DNA from: Tissierellia bacterium
Lineage (GTDB): Bacteria > Bacillota > Clostridia > Tissierellales > Tepidimicrobiaceae
Length of the DNA: 13,148 nucleotides
Direction: 5' to 3'
Assembly (NCBI GenBank): GCA_012798935.1
Contig: JAAZMG010000146.1
Coordinates: 1 to 13,148 of the forward strand
Below, piece by piece: positions 6,377 to 13,076 of the stretch. The stretch's first letter is position 1. The number at the start of each line of letters is the position of its first letter. Position numbers and translations under genes: made by a program. The notes under the pieces were generated by a model. It worked only from the letters and a program-made list of their open reading frames with translations, was not told the DNA's origin and did not search any database.

Positions 6377-7087
6377 ATGGTTAGTAAAAATGAGATAATA
6401 ATAAGGCTTATATTATCGGCAGTAATTGGTGGTTTAATTGGTACAGAAAGAGAAGCAAGCAATAGACCTGCTGGGTTAAGAACTCATATTTTGGTATCCC
6501 TTGGTTCTACTTTAATAATGTTGGTATCTATAGAAGGATTTTATGATATAGAAACCGGATTGTGGGTAGGAGATCCAGCTAGATTAGCTGCTCAGGTAGT
6601 AAGTGGAATAGGGTTTTTAGGGGCAGGGACTATAATGAGAACTGGTGATAGAATCAAAGGGCTTACTACGGCAGCTAGCTTATGGGTATGTTCTGGAATA
6701 GGATTAGCAATTGGAAATGGTTATTACCTAGGTGGATTGTTAACAGCAGGCATTGCACTTGTTACATTAATGAGTTTAGGGAATTTTGAAAAAAAAGTAT
6801 TTAGAACCAAATATAAAACGTTGGAAATTTTTAGTACTAGTAGATCTGGACTTATTGGTGAAATAGGCACTTTATTAGGTAAACACGATATTGATATCAG
6901 GGATATATCTATAGATAATAATGAGTCAGAAAATGATGAGGAACATTTAATTTTAGAAATACACTTTAAGATTAAAATATCCAAAGCTTTTAATCCTAAT
7001 GTTTTTTTTCATGAACTTTACCAAATTAATGGGGTGTTTAAAGTTAAATTCGATGGAATAGTGGTTTCTTATAAAGGTTATGAATAG
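6377..7087 (+). CDS. MgtC/SapB family membrane protein with C-terminal ACT-like domain
   Basis: The protein has 236 residues. The N-terminal half is the MgtC/SapB membrane domain: GGLIGTERE (18-26), PAGLRTHILVSLGS (31-44), and QVVSGIGFLGAGTIM (73-87), including the conserved Arg-rich and Asp-containing loops. A soluble C-terminal part (about 143-236) resembles the ACT-like domain of longer MgtC proteins. In enterobacteria and mycobacteria MgtC supports survival at low Mg2+ and in macrophages. It is not itself an established Mg2+ pump, and Salmonella MgtC has been reported to act on PhoR. AAGGAG (6363-6368) is too close to the ATG at 6371 and correctly spaced for the ATG at 6377. The gene sits between tctA (47 bases) and a phoPR-like pair (80 bases). 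Confidence 0.88.
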   Translation: MVSKNEIIIRLILSAVIGGLIGTEREASNRPAGLRTHILVSLGSTLIMLVSIEGFYDIETGLWVGDPARLAAQVVSGIGFLGAGTIMRTGDRIKGLTTAASLWVCSGIGLAIGNGYYLGGLLTAGIALVTLMSLGNFEKKVFRTKYKTLEIFSTSRSGLIGEIGTLLGKHDIDIRDISIDNNESENDEEHLILEIHFKIKISKAFNPNVFFHELYQINGVFKVKFDGIVVSYKGYE

Positions 7088-7092
7088 GAGTT

Positions 7093-7122
7093 TTCACTAG
7101 CAGTTAATTTCTATGTTATAAT
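7093..7122 (+). promoter_or_regulatory. Promoter of the two-component system
   Basis: TTCACT (7093-7098) is followed after 18 bases by a perfect extended -10, TGTTATAAT (7114-7122). The predicted start is near 7130, about 38 bases before the response-regulator ATG. No in-register TTAAY array is seen here, unlike the tctC region. Confidence 0.6.
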
Positions 7123-7167
7123 ATTAATTAATAAATAAAACTTAATTTAGGGAAGGGAAATATTAGC

Positions 7168-7878
7168 ATGGGAAAAAAGGTATTGGTTGTAGATGATGAA
7201 AAAAATATAGTAGAGCTTATACAGATGAATTTGGAGACAAGTGGTTTTCAAGTAATTCCTGCATATACAGGGAAGGAAGCTTTAGAAAAAACTATTTCAT
7301 TATCTCCAGATTTAATATTACTAGATCTTATGCTTCCAGATATTGATGGCTTTGAAGTATGTAGGATGATTAAAACAAATGAAGAAACTAAGGATATACC
7401 TATAATTATGATAACTGCAAAATCTGAAGAAACAGATAAGGTTATAGGATTAGGTTTAGGTGCCGATGATTATGTAACTAAACCTTTTAGTATTCGGGAA
7501 CTAGAGGCTAGAATTAAAACTGTATTAAGAAGATGTAGAAAAATGATATTACTAGAAGATAGTATTAAAAAACCCTCAAATATTATAATATTTAAGGATT
7601 TATCCATAGATTTAACCAAATATCAGGTAGAAAGAGACGGTAAAAAAATTGATTTCACTCTTACAGAGTTTAAAATACTTAAAACTTTATTAGAGAATCA
7701 AGATAGAGTTATGAGCCGTGAAAGCCTTTTAAAAGAAATACTTGGAGATAAATCCAATACAGATATTAGAACAGTAGATGTTCATATAAGAAATATTAGA
7801 AAAAAGTTAGAAAATAATGGTGGAAATCCTTATGAATATATAGAAACAGTTAGAGGAATAGGATATAGGATGAAGTAG
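7168..7878 (+). CDS. phoP: PhoB/PhoP-type response regulator (OmpR family)
   Basis: This is a 236-residue DNA-binding response regulator. The receiver domain (1-122) has the acidic pair Asp9-Asp10, phospho-acceptor Asp53 (LILLDLMLPD), Thr83 and Lys105 (KPFS). A basic linker precedes an OmpR-type winged helix (about 142-236), with LTEFKILKTLLEN, the recognition-helix region TVDVHIRNIRKKL, and the wing YIETVRGIGYRMK. OmpR-family proteins bind head-to-tail at direct repeats about 10-11 bp apart, as found upstream of tctC. The kinase gene follows 8 bases after the stop. Assignment to PhoP rests mainly on the PhoR-like partner; WalR- or ResD-like function is not excluded, because no pst or phoU genes are in view. 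Confidence 0.85.
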   Translation: MGKKVLVVDDEKNIVELIQMNLETSGFQVIPAYTGKEALEKTISLSPDLILLDLMLPDIDGFEVCRMIKTNEETKDIPIIMITAKSEETDKVIGLGLGADDYVTKPFSIRELEARIKTVLRRCRKMILLEDSIKKPSNIIIFKDLSIDLTKYQVERDGKKIDFTLTEFKILKTLLENQDRVMSRESLLKEILGDKSNTDIRTVDVHIRNIRKKLENNGGNPYEYIETVRGIGYRMK

Positions 7879-7886
7879 GTGTAAAT

Positions 7887-9632
7887 TTGAGAAAAAGAAT
7901 ACTTACTAATTTTATTGTTATTTTGTTAGCTAGCGCCCTAACATCAGGGTTGCTTGCTTTTAATTTTATTAAAAGTAATTATATAAAAAACAAGGAAGAA
8001 AAACTTTTAACGAATATTAATCTAATTGAAGATGCTTTAAATCAAAAGTATGAAAGTTTTGAAAAAGTCAATTTCTATAGACTAGCTCAAGAACTATCTT
8101 TTTTGACTAATTCAAGGGTGACATTTATAAATACGGAGGGTAGGGCTATTGCAGATTCTATAAATAATAGTATTATATTTGAATGGTTTAATAGAGAGCC
8201 AGAGTTTCAACATGCTATGAGGGGAGAAAGACAAATAGTACAACGGTATAGTAGGGAAGTTGGGAAGAAGTTTTTTTATCTAGCTATGCCTCCTGTAAAA
8301 GTAGGTAATTTGGAAGTTGTAGTAAGATTAGGGGATGATTATAAGGAAATTGATCATACTATAGAAAAATTTTTTATGTATGTTTTAATATCCACTATAA
8401 TAGGGTTGATTTTTGCTATTATAATAGGATACATAAGCGTGGGAAGGATTACTAAGCCAGTAAAAGAATTAACAGAAGCTTCAAAGTTAATTGCAGAAGG
8501 AGATTTTAATAAAAAAGTGGAAGTAAATACTAAGGATGAGATAGAAGAGCTTTCCATAAGTTTTAATCAAATGGCTTCTAAATTAAAATGGACTATTGAC
8601 CAGATTAAGGATAAAAACACAAAGATGAATGCAATCCTTGCCAGTATGCAGGAAGGGCTACTAGCTTTAGACTATAAAAATCGAGTTATATTAGCAAATC
8701 ATAGTGCAAAGGAAATTTTAGATATTAATAATATACAAATAGGAGCCCATATTAAAGAGTTATTAGATACTGATATGGCTGAGAAAATAGAAAAGATTAT
8801 AGCTGATAAAAAAGAGCATAATATTGAAATAGAAATAGGTGATGAGAACAAAAAAACTATTCATCTATCCACATCCATAATACAAGGAAAGGATGACCAT
8901 GAAGATAGGATTGGTATTCTTTTGATAATTAGGGATATAACTTCTATTAGAAAATTGGAAAAGATGAGGAAGGATTTTGTAGCAAATGTATCTCATGAAT
9001 TAAGAACTCCTTTAACCTCCATAGGAGGGTTTGTAGAAACTTTAAAGATAAAGGAATTAGATGAGAAGAATAGAAACAAGGCTATAGATATTATTGAATT
9101 TGAAGTAGAAAGATTAAAAGGATTAATTAATAATTTATTAAGATTGTCAGAAATTGAAAATATAGAAAATGTTAAACATTTAGCTGATATAGATATTAAG
9201 GACGATATATATGAAGTAATTAAATTACTAGGTCCTCTAGCAGATAAAAAGAATATTAAATTGATGTTAAATATGGGAGATAGCCTTAACCCTATTAATG
9301 GGGATAGGGATTGGTTTAGATTAATACTTACTAATTTAATAGAAAACAGTATAAAATATACTGATGAAGATGGAAATGTTAAAATATATATATCTAATTA
9401 TGGTCAGGGTATAAATTTAATAATAGAAGATAATGGAATAGGCATACCTGAAGAGGATATACCGAGAATTTTTGAAAGATTTTACAGGGTAGATAAAAGT
9501 AGATCTAATATTATAGAGGGCAGTGGTCTTGGATTATCTATAGTTAAACACATTGTAATATTGTTTGGAGGTTCTATAGAGGTAGAAAGTGAATTAGGTA
9601 AGGGTAGCAGGTTTACTGTAATTTTACCTTAG
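7887..9632 (+). CDS. phoR: PhoR-type sensor histidine kinase
   Basis: The 581-residue membrane kinase has its domains in order: TM1 (about 8-28), an extracytoplasmic PAS/Cache-like sensor region (29-160, with VTFINTEGRAIADS), TM2 (162-184), HAMP (185-238), a cytosolic PAS domain (about 243-355), HisKA with His370 in FVANVSHELRTPLTSI, and HATPase (about 470-581). The N box includes NLIENSIKYT, the G1 box DNGIGI (515-520), the F box FERFYRVD, and the G2 box GSGLGLSI. The FVANVSHELRTPLTSI-x-GF-x-ETL pattern is typical of Firmicute PhoR. The start is TTG 7887, with AGGTG (7877-7881) overlapping the regulator's stop, indicating translational coupling. No sensor residue for phosphate is known. Transcription ends at the adjoining 42-bp palindrome. 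Confidence 0.88.
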   Translation: MRKRILTNFIVILLASALTSGLLAFNFIKSNYIKNKEEKLLTNINLIEDALNQKYESFEKVNFYRLAQELSFLTNSRVTFINTEGRAIADSINNSIIFEWFNREPEFQHAMRGERQIVQRYSREVGKKFFYLAMPPVKVGNLEVVVRLGDDYKEIDHTIEKFFMYVLISTIIGLIFAIIIGYISVGRITKPVKELTEASKLIAEGDFNKKVEVNTKDEIEELSISFNQMASKLKWTIDQIKDKNTKMNAILASMQEGLLALDYKNRVILANHSAKEILDINNIQIGAHIKELLDTDMAEKIEKIIADKKEHNIEIEIGDENKKTIHLSTSIIQGKDDHEDRIGILLIIRDITSIRKLEKMRKDFVANVSHELRTPLTSIGGFVETLKIKELDEKNRNKAIDIIEFEVERLKGLINNLLRLSEIENIENVKHLADIDIKDDIYEVIKLLGPLADKKNIKLMLNMGDSLNPINGDRDWFRLILTNLIENSIKYTDEDGNVKIYISNYGQGINLIIEDNGIGIPEEDIPRIFERFYRVDKSRSNIIEGSGLGLSIVKHIVILFGGSIEVESELGKGSRFTVILP

Positions 9633-9674
9633 ATAAGACCATACTTAATCAAATTTGATTAAGTATGGTCTTAT
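9633..9674. terminator. Perfect 42-bp palindrome, terminator of phoPR
   Basis: The arms 9633-9653 and 9654-9674 are exact inverted copies with no mismatch. The left arm begins on the base after the phoR stop codon. As RNA it folds into a long hairpin followed only by a broken U-tract. Because it is symmetrical it could also stop minus-strand transcription. The -35 of the next promoter lies inside its right arm. Confidence 0.8.
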
Positions 9675-9684
9675 GTTATATAAT
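9655..9684 (+). promoter_or_regulatory. Promoter of the cyclophilin gene
   Basis: TTGATT (9655-9660), within the right arm of the palindrome, lies 18 bases from a perfect -10 TATAAT (9679-9684). The expected start is near 9691, giving a leader of about 50 bases. Confidence 0.5.
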
Positions 9685-9743
9685 GTGATATTCTGTAAGG
9701 GTAAATCCTATATTATAAAGGAAAAGTAGAAGGAGGCAAAATT

Positions 9744-10346
9744 ATGGCATTGGAACAATTAAAACCACCAGCAAAAGGGGAAGAAATTGCAGTAATTATA
9801 ACTAATCATGGAACTATTAAAGCTAGACTTTTCTCTGAAATAGCTCCAAAGGCAGTAGAAAATTTTAAAACCCATGCTAAGAATGGTTATTATGATGGGG
9901 TAACTTTTCATAGAGTTATAAAAGATTTTATGATTCAAGGGGGAGACCCAGAAGGTACAGGAATGGGTGGAGAAAGTATATGGGGTGGGTCCTTTGAAGA
10001 TGAATTTGATATAAATTATCGTAATTTTAGAGGGGCCTTGTCTATGGCAAATGCTGGACCTAATACTAATGGAAGTCAGTTTTTCATAGTACAATTAGAT
10101 AATGTAGAAGAACATATTATTGAACAAATGGTTGAATTAGGGGAAGAAAAAGGCTTTCCAAAGGATGTAGTAGAGAGCTATGAAGAATTAGGTGGAACAT
10201 TTTGGCTAGATTTTAAGCATACTGTATTTGGCCAAGTGTTTGAAGGTATGGAAGTAGTAGATAAAATTGCAACATTAGATGTTGGTAGTAATGATAAACC
10301 TTTAAAACCAGTTATAATGGAAAAGGTTGAGATAGTTACTTACTAG
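9744..10346 (+). CDS. Cyclophilin-type peptidyl-prolyl cis-trans isomerase
   Basis: This 200-residue cyclophilin catalyses cis-trans isomerisation at proline bonds and aids protein folding. Catalytic and substrate-pocket blocks are intact: VTFHRVIKDFMIQGGDP (53-69), ALSMANAGPNTNGSQFFI (97-114) and HTVFGQVFEGMEVVDKIA (about 159-176). It has no signal peptide or lipobox, so it should be cytosolic. Compared with the smallest bacterial cyclophilins it has an acidic insertion of about 35 residues between QFFIVQLDN and the LDFKHTVFG block, as in several clostridial homologues. GAAGGAGG (9729-9736) gives a strong start. It is probably co-transcribed with the small membrane protein that follows 20 bases after its stop. 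Confidence 0.93.
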   Translation: MALEQLKPPAKGEEIAVIITNHGTIKARLFSEIAPKAVENFKTHAKNGYYDGVTFHRVIKDFMIQGGDPEGTGMGGESIWGGSFEDEFDINYRNFRGALSMANAGPNTNGSQFFIVQLDNVEEHIIEQMVELGEEKGFPKDVVESYEELGGTFWLDFKHTVFGQVFEGMEVVDKIATLDVGSNDKPLKPVIMEKVEIVTY

Positions 10347-10366
10347 TAAAATGGAAGGGGGTTACA

Positions 10367-10546
10367 GTGAATATGTCAGATGTAGGTTTATATAGTTTTA
10401 TTGGAATATTCTCAGTTGTTTTAGGTATAGTAAAGGAACTGTTAATGATTTTCCTTTTATTTAAAGGGATACAAGTAGCTAATATATATTTGAAAAAGAA
10501 TAAAGACGACAAAGACGATAAAGATGAAAAAGATGAAATCAAATAA
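10367..10546 (+). CDS. Small single-span membrane protein with Lys/Asp/Glu tail, unknown function
   Basis: This is a 59-residue open frame that I do not recognise. It begins at GTG 10367, 5 bases after GGAAGGGGG (10353-10361). An ATG at 10373 is the alternative and would give 57 residues. About 15 polar or mixed N-terminal residues lead into one hydrophobic helix (about 11-32, FIGIFSVVLGIV through LLMIFLLF), then KGIQVANIYL and a highly charged tail of Lys, Asp and Glu (43-59) encoded by a 9-bp repeat. It lies 20 bases after the cyclophilin stop and before a terminator, so it is likely the second gene of that operon. A good ribosome site, defined topology and operon position support translation. 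The opposite-strand frame here has no ribosome site. Confidence 0.65.
   Translation: MNMSDVGLYSFIGIFSVVLGIVKELLMIFLLFKGIQVANIYLKKNKDDKDDKDEKDEIK
10502..10537 (+). repeat. Four tandem 9-bp units coding the Lys-Asp-Asp/Glu tail
   Basis: AAAGACGAC, AAAGACGAT, AAAGATGAA and AAAGATGAA lie end to end inside the small membrane-protein gene and encode (KD[D/E])x4. The units differ mostly at third codon positions, which suggests the protein sequence is maintained. Such repeats can change copy number by slippage. Confidence 0.85.
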
Positions 10547-10579
10547 TTTTTTTAATTAATAATCATTGTAAAAAAGAAC

Positions 10580-10620
10580 AAAGGCTTCTATATAGAGTAT
10601 TTTATAATATGGAGGCCTTT
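10580..10620 (+). terminator. Terminator of the cyclophilin-small protein unit
   Basis: A 14-bp stem with two G-U pairs (10580-10593 with 10607-10620) encloses a 13-base loop and is followed by ACTTATATGTCTTTT, a broken U-tract. Placement 33 bases after the stop codon and stem length support termination. Confidence 0.7.
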
Positions 10621-10669
10621 ACTTATATGTCTTTTATGTAAAGAATATTATAAAACAGGGGGATATTGT

Positions 10670-11434
10670 ATGAAAGAGAATATAGAAACTATTATCAAAG
10701 ATTATGTGAAGAATTATCATAATATTCAAAAAGTAGAAACTAAATGGAAAGAACCGTTGGTATCCTTTGCAAAGGCAGAAGATCCTCTTTTCTATAAATT
10801 AAAAGAAGCTGTTAGTCCAACTCATTCTATGCCTAAGGATTTTATGGAGGATGCCAAGACTATAATCGCTTATTTTCTGCCTTTTGAAGAATTTATACCT
10901 ATGAGCAATATAGAGGGAAGGTATAGCTCTAGAATGTGGGCTATTGCCTATACTGAAACAAATAAACTTATATTAAATTTAAATTCCCATATACAGACTG
11001 AAATAAATAAATTAGGATATAAATCAGAACTAATACCAGCTACCCACAATTTTGATACTAATAAGCTTATTAGCGATTGGTCTCATAGGCATGTAGCATA
11101 TATTGCAGGATTAGGTAAGTTTGGTTTGAATAATATGCTTATAACCGAAAAGGGTTGTTGTGGAAGGATTGGAACTACTATAACTAATTTGGAGATAGAA
11201 CCTACGGAAAGAAAAGAGAAAGAATATTGCCTTTATAAATATAATGGAAGTTGTAAAAAATGCGTAAAAAGATGTGTCAACGATGTATTAACAGATGAAA
11301 GTTTTAATAGGCAAAAATGTTATGAAATGTGTCTACATAATGCGGAAATATATAAAGATATAGGGTTAAATGATGTGTGCGGGAAATGTTTAGTAGGGGT
11401 TCCCTGTTCATTTGAAAATCCTGTAGGAATATAA
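10670..11434 (+). CDS. QueG-like (epoxyqueuosine reductase-related) iron-sulfur protein
   Basis: The 254-residue protein resembles the central part of epoxyqueuosine reductase and other COG1600-type proteins. The most similar block is HRHVAYIAGLGKFGLNNMLIT (140-160), matching the AGLGxxGKN block of QueG. The C-terminal third has many Cys: C195-x2-C198-x3-C202, then 217, 221, 237, 240 and 246, enough for two [4Fe-4S] clusters in a ferredoxin-like arrangement. It lacks the C-terminal HEAT-like extension of full QueG, and the usual CP after a cluster triplet is CV here. It may therefore be a related reductase rather than QueG, so no symbol is given. GGGGG (10658-10662) precedes the ATG. It stands alone, convergent with the ABC genes. 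Confidence 0.7.
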   Translation: MKENIETIIKDYVKNYHNIQKVETKWKEPLVSFAKAEDPLFYKLKEAVSPTHSMPKDFMEDAKTIIAYFLPFEEFIPMSNIEGRYSSRMWAIAYTETNKLILNLNSHIQTEINKLGYKSELIPATHNFDTNKLISDWSHRHVAYIAGLGKFGLNNMLITEKGCCGRIGTTITNLEIEPTERKEKEYCLYKYNGSCKKCVKRCVNDVLTDESFNRQKCYEMCLHNAEIYKDIGLNDVCGKCLVGVPCSFENPVGI

Positions 11435-11454
11435 AAAACAATAGAAGTAAAAAT

Positions 11455-11496
11455 GTAGTAGGAGTTAGACTTAAATTTAAGCTTAACTCCTGCTAC
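11455..11496. terminator. Bidirectional terminator between convergent genes
   Basis: A 42-base inverted repeat pairs 11455-11475 with 11476-11496, with one mismatch and two G-U pairs when read on the plus strand. On the plus side it is followed by a T-rich run (TTGTTCTTATTATTT), and on the minus side by ATTTTTACTT. It serves both the QueG-like gene and the ABC permease gene. Confidence 0.8.
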
Positions 11497-11506
11497 CTTG
11501 TTCTTA

Positions 11507-12310
11507 TTATTTGATAATTTTTTCTTCTAGTATGGCAATTACTTTATACATTAGCGCTGAAATCAATGCTAAGATAAATACGCTCATCATTACTAAATCC
11601 AGTTTGAATACTTGACCACCATAGACGATTAGATAACCAATTCCTGCTTTTGATACTAAAAACTCACCTACGATAACTCCTACCCAAGATAAGCCTATAT
11701 TCACCTTTAAAGTACTTATCATAGTAGGTATGGAGTAGGGCAGGATAACCTTTTTTAGAATTTGATACTTTGTTGCTCCAAAAGTTTGTAGAAGTTTAAT
11801 TTTATCTTCATCTACAGATATAAAGCTAACAAACATATTCATAATGGTTACAACTATAGATATGGTAATAGCCGTAACTATTATTCCAGAGTAGCCAGCT
11901 CCTACCCAGATGATTATAATAGGTGCTAGAGCCGTTTTAGGCAAACTATTTAAAACCACTAGATAAGGGTCTAGAACCTTTGCCCAGAAATCAGACCACC
12001 ATAGACCTATAGCTATGATAATCCCTAATATGGTTCCAGCTAAAAAACCTGCTATGGTTTCAAGAACGGAAATCCCAACATGATAAAATAGATTTCCATT
12101 TTTAGTATACTCTAAAAATAGTTCCCATATTTGAGAAGGGTAGCTGGTTAAAAATGTATCTATCCAGTTCAGTTTTGCAACTACTTCCCATAATATTAAT
12201 CCTAGTACAAAAATGGCTATTTGAGTAGTCAAAATGGTACGCTTTCTTTTTTTGATCTTTTTTAAATATTTACTATGTTCTATAGAAATTTTATTATTAT
12301 ACATGTACAT
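11507..12310 (-). CDS. ABC transporter permease, nitrate/sulfonate/taurine-type (BPD_transp_1)
   Basis: This is a 267-residue inner-membrane permease of the SsuC/TauC/ThiX-like class. A basic N-terminal tail (KKIKKRKR) precedes about six hydrophobic spans (roughly 29-47, 77-100, 117-136, 142-163, 203-220 and 238-262). The EAA coupling loop that docks the ATPase is visible as TFGATKYQILKKVILPYSIP (177-196), and NSLPKTALAPIIIIW (121-135) is a family hallmark. The gene overlaps the 3' end of the ATPase gene by 14 bases, so translation is coupled. AAGGAG precedes ATG 12310, and a second ATG at 12304 is also possible. Substrate cannot be assigned: relatives carry sulfonates, nitrate, or the thiamine precursor HMP. 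Confidence 0.9.
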   Translation of the reverse strand: MYMYNNKISIEHSKYLKKIKKRKRTILTTQIAIFVLGLILWEVVAKLNWIDTFLTSYPSQIWELFLEYTKNGNLFYHVGISVLETIAGFLAGTILGIIIAIGLWWSDFWAKVLDPYLVVLNSLPKTALAPIIIIWVGAGYSGIIVTAITISIVVTIMNMFVSFISVDEDKIKLLQTFGATKYQILKKVILPYSIPTMISTLKVNIGLSWVGVIVGEFLVSKAGIGYLIVYGGQVFKLDLVMMSVFILALISALMYKVIAILEEKIIK

Positions 12311-13076
12311 CCAGCTCCTTCCATATCTTATTAAAGTAATGTCTAAATTCGGGAGCTTCTCGACATTTCATTGGAGTTCGCACCCCTTCAGGACAAGTCA
12401 AATTAATTTCAATAATTCCTTTAATAGTGGCAGGTCTATTGGTAAGAATAATAATTCTATCGGAAAGAGATATGGCTTCTGAAATATCGTGGGTTACCAA
12501 CAATGCAGTTTTTTTCTCTTTTTTTAGAATAATACCAATTTCATCTGCTATAGCCAGCCTGGTTTGATAATCTAAGGAGGAAAAAGGTTCATCTAATAGT
12601 AATAAATTTGGTTCAACTATCAATGTTCTAATAAGTGCTACCCTTTGTCTCATACCTCCAGATAATTGTCTAGGATAATTATATTTGAAATCCCCTAGTC
12701 CATAAGCTTCTAAAAGTTTATTTGCATGGCTATAAGAATTGTCATCTAATTTACCATGTATTTCAAGGCCTAATACAACATTTCGCAATATATTTCTCCA
12801 TTCGAATAGGTGATCTCTTTGAAACATATAGCCTATATCTTTCGAAGGCTTTACCACTTTTTTCCCATTAACTAACACTTCTCCTGTAGAAGGAGTAATT
12901 AAACCTGCAACTATTGAAAGGAGTGTGGATTTACCGCAGCCACTTGGTCCAACAATACCTACTATTTCACCTTCAAAAACATCAAAATCTATATTTTTAA
13001 TTGCCTCTGTTTCACCATTAAGGGTATGGTAAATCATGCCTATATTTTTAACTTCTACTATTCTTTTTTTATCCAC
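12297..13076 (-). CDS. ABC transporter ATP-binding protein, nitrate/sulfonate/taurine-type
   Basis: This is the 259-residue ATPase partner of the downstream permease. Numbered from the GTG start, it has Walker A GPSGCGKST (43-51), Q-loop Gln86 (YMFQRD), ABC signature LSGGMRQR (138-145), Walker B LLLLDEP (158-164), D-loop SSLD and switch His196 (VTHD). The frame also offers ATG at 13082, but AGGAG (13085-13089 on the minus strand) is only 2 bases from it and 8 bases from GTG 13076, so GTG is preferred. The C-terminal extension after the NRPATIKG block is normal for SsuB/TauB-like proteins. No substrate-binding protein gene lies in the window, but one may lie beyond the right edge, upstream of this gene. 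Confidence 0.92.
   Translation of the reverse strand: MDKKRIVEVKNIGMIYHTLNGETEAIKNIDFDVFEGEIVGIVGPSGCGKSTLLSIVAGLITPSTGEVLVNGKKVVKPSKDIGYMFQRDHLFEWRNILRNVVLGLEIHGKLDDNSYSHANKLLEAYGLGDFKYNYPRQLSGGMRQRVALIRTLIVEPNLLLLDEPFSSLDYQTRLAIADEIGIILKKEKKTALLVTHDISEAISLSDRIIILTNRPATIKGIIEINLTCPEGVRTPMKCREAPEFRHYFNKIWKELDVHV

Noticed and set aside
7088..7167. Second PhoP-box-like array before the response regulator, suggesting autoregulation
   Set aside because: Several TTAAT words occur, but their spacing does not hold an 11-bp register, so AT-richness explains them.
9759..10094. 111-residue minus-strand frame opposite the cyclophilin gene
   Set aside because: Low-complexity shadow of conserved cyclophilin codons, with no recognisable motif.
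10336..10542. 68-residue minus-strand frame opposite the small membrane-protein gene
   Set aside because: Its Ser/Leu-rich start is the reverse of the Lys/Asp repeat. The plus-strand frame has a good ribosome site, a defined membrane span and operon position.
12234..12482. 82-residue plus-strand frame across the permease/ATPase junction
   Set aside because: Both strands' evidence favours the conserved overlapping ABC genes on the minus strand. I saw no family signature in the plus frame.
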